Assembly: GCA_003118195.1 (NCBI GenBank)
Contig: BEXV01000167.1
Location: 71,408-110,182, forward strand
Length of the DNA: 38,775 nt
Reading direction: 5' to 3'
From: Hemicentrotus pulcherrimus
Lineage: Eukaryota; Echinodermata; Echinoidea; Camarodonta; Strongylocentrotidae
Shown here: in pieces, positions 34,073 to 38,775 of the stretch
Layout of the letters: each line of letters starts with the position of its first letter
How positions within the stretch are numbered: position 1 is the first letter of the stretch
Position numbers and translations under genes: made by a program
The notes under the pieces: model-generated
The model's database searches: none
What the model saw: the letters and a program-made list of their open reading frames with translations, nothing else
What the model was told of the DNA's origin: nothing

Positions 34073-35025
34073 GAGCAATGTTGATGTGGAGGATGTGATC
34101 TTACTAGACAGGTGGTTGAATATTTCCATCCCAATCGCCAATTGAAGAATCCTCATCTGAAGTGAAAGAAAATCATGTCATGTAGTGCACCATATCGGCT
34201 TCTGCAGATTATTTTGCTGAACGCGTTTTAGAAAATATTCTCCTGAGATATCGATCGCAACAGAGGAAGAATGATTATATGAAGAAGAGGGGAAAAAGAG
34301 TGAACATTTTAAAAAAAGGCGTGGAACAAGGAGGGTCGTCGGGAGACATGTCGTTGCAATGAAGTGCACCTCCTGTTTCTGATCAGTTGACGGCCCGGTG
34401 CAAGCTTCGTAAAAGTGATTTATATATACCATGATAACAAAAAGACAAGCTCCTTTTAGCAGCAAGAAAATTGATTGCTAGAATTATGTTCCGCATTCTG
34501 CACACGTAAATCGATACGCTTTCCATCCTACATTAGCAGCTAAGTCCGCTTTCATCATAGGAATATATCCTTGATTTCACATGATTTATTTCCAGACAAA
34601 TCCATATAAGTAAATTCGTACGACAGAAAACTAGAAAACTATTCATCCCCCATTATAACCACATCCTTTCTTATCATCTACTTTAGAATTCGTCTATTAA
34701 AGTGGCAACCATACAGAGTGAATAATGAAGCGGATTGATAGCTCAACTGATCCACCATAGCACCGTAGCATTATTGATATAATCCGGGTGAAAAACCTTC
34801 CATCATATATTTCATCTACGCCTTAAGCCTTTGCATTACCAGGAGTTCGTCATTACTGTTTGCGATTTCTTGACTTAAAATTGAGAGACCCCACCTATCT
34901 ACACCCAAAATAATTTAATTTAAATCAAACGAAATAAATAAATAACAAAAACAATAACAGTTGGCCGTCAATTCGTTCTTTGAAATTGTATACCTTTATT
35001 TTTCTTTAGTTTTCTCTTACTCGCT
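34073..35025. other. Non-coding interval
   Basis: No supported gene. A Pol III A-box-like TAGCTCAACTG at 34739-34749 is noted among the findings as a weak SINE candidate. Confidence 0.4.
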
Positions 35026-35160
35026 CAATTTGCTCTCTCTTTCTCTCTCTCAAACACACACTTACACACCCACCCACACACCACATATTCAATATCTATC
35101 TTTCTTTGTCTTTCTCTCACTTTTTTCTCTATCTCTTTCTCCCTTCCTCTCCCTCTCGCT
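35026..35160. repeat. CT-rich / AC-rich low-complexity tract
   Basis: CTCTCTCTTTCTCTCTCTC is followed by a CACACA-rich part (about 35050-35083) and a further CT-rich part to about 35160. Confidence 0.88.
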
Positions 35161-35542
35161 GTACCATATTCTTTTGCTATGGTTTATACTCATCGAACAA
35201 AATTATCTTTGCAACCAACCTTCAAAACACCATGTTACGACACAAACGGACATCTTTTTTCCGGAGTCGTATCCCTTTGACCTAATTCTTACCAATTCAT
35301 ATCGACATTCCGGGTCACTACTTAAAAAAAAAGGCATTTGAAGGTAAAGACCAGTATTGGAAACGCCCCAATTTCAAAAAAAATGAAATGGAAGCTCTTA
35401 TTACCAATCATGTGTAAAAAGAATGTTTAGACTAATACATGATGACAACATTTTTGCCATGAACCGCCTACTAATTGATATATTTGGTAAATTAGTTTAT
35501 CTATTGGTGTGTGAAAGATAAACGCACGTGTCGCGCATGTGT

Positions 35543-35740
35543 GCATAGTCCCATGTATATCTTTCTGTGTACAATGCTTGTAACTTTGCGAAGACTGGGC
35601 CAAATTTCTTAGCAATTTGATGATTCTAGAACATTGCAGTACACACCAATACTTATATGCTAGATGATCAACCTATTCTGATCGATTCCACAATGTTTCT
35701 TTCACAATGCAATCGCATGACCATAACTGGACTTTATCTG
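35543..35740 (-). repeat. 198-bp dispersed repeat, copy B (inverted)
   Basis: Its reverse complement starts CAGATAAAGTCCAGTTATGG and carries the blocks GCGATTGCATTGTGAAAGAA, GGTTGATCATCTAGCATATA, GTATTGGTGTGTACTGCAA, AAGAAATTTGGCCCAGTCTT and GTACACAGAAAGATATACAT. It is closest to copy C. Confidence 0.85.
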
Positions 35741-37550
35741 TAAGTATTTGATTTTACCAAATGTTAATAACTGCATTGCCCATTCACTCTTCTTAACACG
35801 TAATAATGACTCGCAAGTTATTCTCAGGCAGTTACACTCCCAGAAAATGTCAATGTCGAAATATATACGTTTTCAGATATGGACGTGTGTATCGATAAAG
35901 AACGCATGTTAAAATGAGAGAGGGTATAAAGCATCGAAACAGAAATTCGAATTTCACTTCCTATCTCTTTCTCTCTCGTTTTTTAATCTCTTAAAAGTAG
36001 TTCCTATGTACCACAGTCTATCGAAACGCCCACTTTTTGAAATAGAAATTAGTTTATTTATCACGGTTTACCATTATTTCAATAAAATATGTAGTTTATA
36101 CAGAATCGTATGACATTTGCACAGAGGAATATTTCAATTTCGGAGCTAGGATTCTCTGACCTGGAACTAAAGACACAATCGTTTTAACAAAAATATCTCT
36201 CTCTATATAATCCGTATTAACATAGGGGTGCACGGTAAGGAATAGCCAGGATGCGTGGGGCAAACTTCGGACTATACAGATGACAATGGCAATGGCAGCC
36301 TGAGGAATCGAGTTAGTGCTATTGTATTGCCTTACTCTGTCTGGACACACCGCTATAAGCGAGATGAAAGCGGGGTGATAAAATCAGCCGTAGACAGTTA
36401 TCAATTACAATTATGAAAAAAGAAATATCTTTTAGAATTATGACAAAATAAGTAATCAGTGTTTTACCAAAACATTTGAATCATTAATACATTGCAAATG
36501 CCCAATGTGTAGCAACTGGATAATGAATAAATTCCTACCTGAATAAATCAATCTTTATAGATCAGAATGCTTCGACAAGTATGTCAATCATGTTTCGCTA
36601 GTAACTTCTTGGCTACACCAACATTTTTCGTGGTACAGATTCACGAGCGCCTAAATTACCGACTACAACAGTCACACGCCAAGGCCCAATGGACCGCGCA
36701 CACGAAGGCATTTTACACGCACATGTGCATGTACAGGCATAGCCACACCCTCTTCACATTACGTAACATCTTTCTCGCCTTAAATTACACCTTTCTGTAA
36801 ACAAATATTAGGTTCTTTGAACATTTTCATATGCCTTATAAATAAAGATTCGTTTATACCACGATATGAACAAAACAAGGTAGCAATTTTATCAAATATA
36901 ACAATTTAAACACAAATAAAAACCAAGCCTTGCTAAACTAAAAAGCGGGGTGAAAGAGGGATGAAGGCAACGGTTCATAGAGCCTGCCACCAACAACCTT
37001 CTTACAATAAGATGAACTCCCCATTTTCTCTAAACATTGATAAGTTTCAATGTCCATTCGCGCATCTTTTCTTAAAGATTTTACTCATATAAATGTCTCA
37101 CAGCTCCAGCAATATTTCATGATATAATTGAGGAATACAGTTTCTGTATAACTCCAAACCTTCCCTGTTTCTGTCAAAGAGTCACTTTGACGTCATACCA
37201 TGATACAGGCAGGGTCCGCCAAAATCTGACCTCTCGTGGAATTTCTGTGAATTTTTGCCAAGAGCAATTATAAACATCGATACTGGATATTAAAATACTA
37301 TAGTCAGAGGTTAATTACGCTGCTAAAGTCTCACAATAGTACACCCTTTTTTACATTCTGGTAACATATACATACGTGGCCAGCTATAGATTAGCTATAA
37401 AGTATTTCCTATGTTGTATACATATCGAACAACAAATTGCATCTTAATCTTATTTTAGTCCTTTGCACAATGTTTTCAGAATTATCAGAATACAATTTCC
37501 TAAATCCAAAATGTCAAAGTATCACTTTTTAGAGGAAGTATAAGTATTAG
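35741..37550. other. Non-coding interval
   Basis: No supported gene. AT-rich sequence without clear repeats; a lone TGACGTCA occurs near 37189. Confidence 0.4.
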
Positions 37551-37622
37551 AGCTAGTATTAGTGGTGGTGGTAGTGGCGGGGACAGCAGAAGTAGTATTG
37601 GTGGTAGTAGTAGTAGAAGTAA
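37551..37622. repeat. Imperfect (GTA/GTG)n trinucleotide repeat
   Basis: TTAGTGGTGGTGGTAGTGGC and GGTGGTAGTAGTAGTAGAAG flank a short interruption (GGGGACAGCAGAAG). Confidence 0.85.
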
Positions 37623-37712
37623 CAAAGAAATTGTAAAAAATACATTTAAAACAAATATATTCAGAACAATCTAAGAGCACTTGTAATTTATTTACAAGGA
37701 TTCAACCAATTA

Positions 37713-37910
37713 AAGATAAAGTTGAGTTCTGGTCATGCGATTACATTGTGAAGGAAACGTTGGGGAATCGATCAGAAAAGGTTGATCATCTAGCATATAA
37801 GTATTGGTGTGTACTGCAAGGTTCTGGAAGCATCAAAATGATAAGAAATTTGACCAAGTCTTGGTAAAGTAAGAAGCACTGTACACAGAAAGGTGTATAT
37901 GGGACTACAC
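37713..37910 (+). repeat. 198-bp dispersed repeat, copy C
   Basis: Starts AAGATAAAGTTGAGTTCTGG and ends near TATATGGGACTACAC. Its length equals copies A and B, and it shares every diagnostic block with them. No coding frame is kept across the copies. Confidence 0.85.
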
Positions 37911-38320
37911 GAACGTGTGGCGTAAAACTCCGTCCCGATATTTATAATGTTACATGCCATATTTAGAATATTAAGGCATATGAAGAGCCATGCTTTTCAG
38001 GGAACATTTTTTTTTTCTCTAATATTCTTCCACACTTGCATAATAACAATGATAACGCTCACAAATTAATTTTCGCCTCTTCCCAAAACTCAACCTTCTC
38101 TTGATGCTGAATATACCAAGTTATATTTCCATGAGGGTTAGAGGAACAAAAACAGTTAAAATGAAAGTTCATCATAAATTATGTTCTTCAGATTTCCAAC
38201 AATTTCTTAAGATACATAAATCTAAACGCGTTTCGTTATCTCTCTCTCTCTAAAAAAAATCATTGTTTGTTTTCTTCTTTGCTTGTTTGGAGAAAGAAAA
38301 AAAAAGATTTTCTAACATAC
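37911..38320. other. Non-coding interval
   Basis: AT-rich sequence with a short (CT)n run at 38239-38251 and a poly-A run. No supported gene. Confidence 0.4.
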
Positions 38321-38634
38321 CAGGGAGTTGTTTCACAAAGATCCGAAGTTGAACTTATCTCTAAGTTGGACTTAAAATTTATGGAAGCCGTTAGCATCTA
38401 TGAAAATATTTTGTAAAAGTTATTTTAAAAGGCATAAATGGTGATTCAAATCATTCATATTTTCTATCATCAAGAAGATTTCATGTTCTTGATGTGAAAT
38501 TAATGTAAAGTCTAAAATACTTTAATGTTTGCTTTAGAATATATTTCATTTTAAGGCTACAAATGGCTCTACATAATTTTTAAGTCCAACTTAAAGTTAA
38601 GTTCGACTTAGGATATTTGTGAGACACCTCCCTG
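38321..38634. mobile_element. 314-bp foldback / MITE element
   Basis: The ends at 38321-38377 and 38578-38634 are inverted repeats, 50 of 57 bases matching, beginning CAGGGAG..TCACAAA. At the centre CATCAAGAA (38468-38476) faces TTCTTGATG (38486-38494), so the element is palindromic both at its ends and at its middle, with patchy pairing between. TA lies at 38635-38636 on the right and one base outside the left end (38318-38319), compatible with a TA target site as in Tc1/mariner-type MITEs. It has no coding capacity. Confidence 0.8.
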
Positions 38635-38692
38635 TATTTGAATTTTTGCGACCGGTAAATTTGGAAATATGAGGAACCTAATTCTATGTTTA

Positions 38693-38718
38693 TGTGTATG
38701 TGTGTGTGTGGGGGGGGG
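38693..38718. repeat. (GT)n run passing into G9
   Basis: GTGTATGTGTGTGTGTG continues into nine G residues. Confidence 0.85.
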
Positions 38719-38753
38719 AGGGAGCGGCTGGCTTCTCCAAACAATTGTCCAGA

Positions 38754-38775
38754 CCCCCCCCCCCCCCCCCCCCCC
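38754..38775. repeat. poly-C homopolymer at window edge
   Basis: The window ends in 22 consecutive C residues, a likely contig end or sequencing-difficult homopolymer. Confidence 0.9.

Noticed and set aside
33748..34134. A 128-codon minus-strand frame
   Set aside because: Its core is the translated GA/CT tract and the rest shows no known motif.
1..38775. CRISPR arrays, operons, ribosome binding sites, insertion sequences and phage genes
   Set aside because: The window is animal nuclear DNA; the regularly spaced repeats seen are microsatellites or tandem duplications, and no prokaryotic gene organisation is present.

Overview
The window looks like nuclear DNA of a marine invertebrate animal, most likely an echinoderm such as a sea urchin. 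This rests on AT-rich non-coding DNA, GT-AG introns, long (GA)n/(CT)n and (CA)n tracts, and small palindromic elements of a style I associate with sea-urchin genomes. The species is inference. Only about 3.5 kb of the 38.8 kb is convincingly protein-coding, and there are two genes.

Gene 1 (+ strand, 985-5865) is a choline-transporter-like protein of the SLC44/CTL family. It has two coding exons, 985-1606 and 4313-5865, joined across a 2.7 kb phase-1 intron. The join gives an in-frame 724-residue multi-pass membrane protein that runs from the CTL N-terminal signature to the conserved CTL C-terminus. A coding region with one intron is unusually simple for this family.

Gene 2 (- strand, 16843-15479) is a rhodopsin-class GPCR of 454 residues, closest by motif to muscarinic acetylcholine receptors. 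Its coding region is uninterrupted. A clear splice acceptor lies 13 bases before the ATG, so the gene should have at least one upstream non-coding exon, the arrangement usual for muscarinic receptor genes. It carries DRM in place of DRY and Ser in place of the muscarinic Asn at 6.52. A cluster of three CRE/ATF-like octamers lies about 0.8 kb upstream of the coding exon.

The two genes lie on opposite strands with their 3' ends facing each other, about 9.6 kb apart. Both could belong to choline/acetylcholine biology (transport and reception), but nothing in the sequence shows that they are co-regulated.

The rest is non-coding. 5866-15478 holds an imperfect tandem duplication, a tRNA-like SINE relic, a short inverted-repeat element and a 1.5 kb pyrimidine-biased stretch. 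17.7-38.8 kb has no recognisable gene. It holds purine/pyrimidine microsatellites, a 198-bp dispersed repeat (three good copies and one diverged copy), MITE-like inverted-repeat elements at 11.6, 21.2 and 25.4 kb, a 314-bp foldback element near the right end, a tandem duplication at 28.1-28.3 kb that is open on both strands, and short palindromes and binding-site clusters. The window starts in poly-A and ends in poly-C, which suggests that one or both ends are assembly edges. I found no CRISPR array, no intact transposase or reverse transcriptase, no rRNA gene and no intact tRNA gene.
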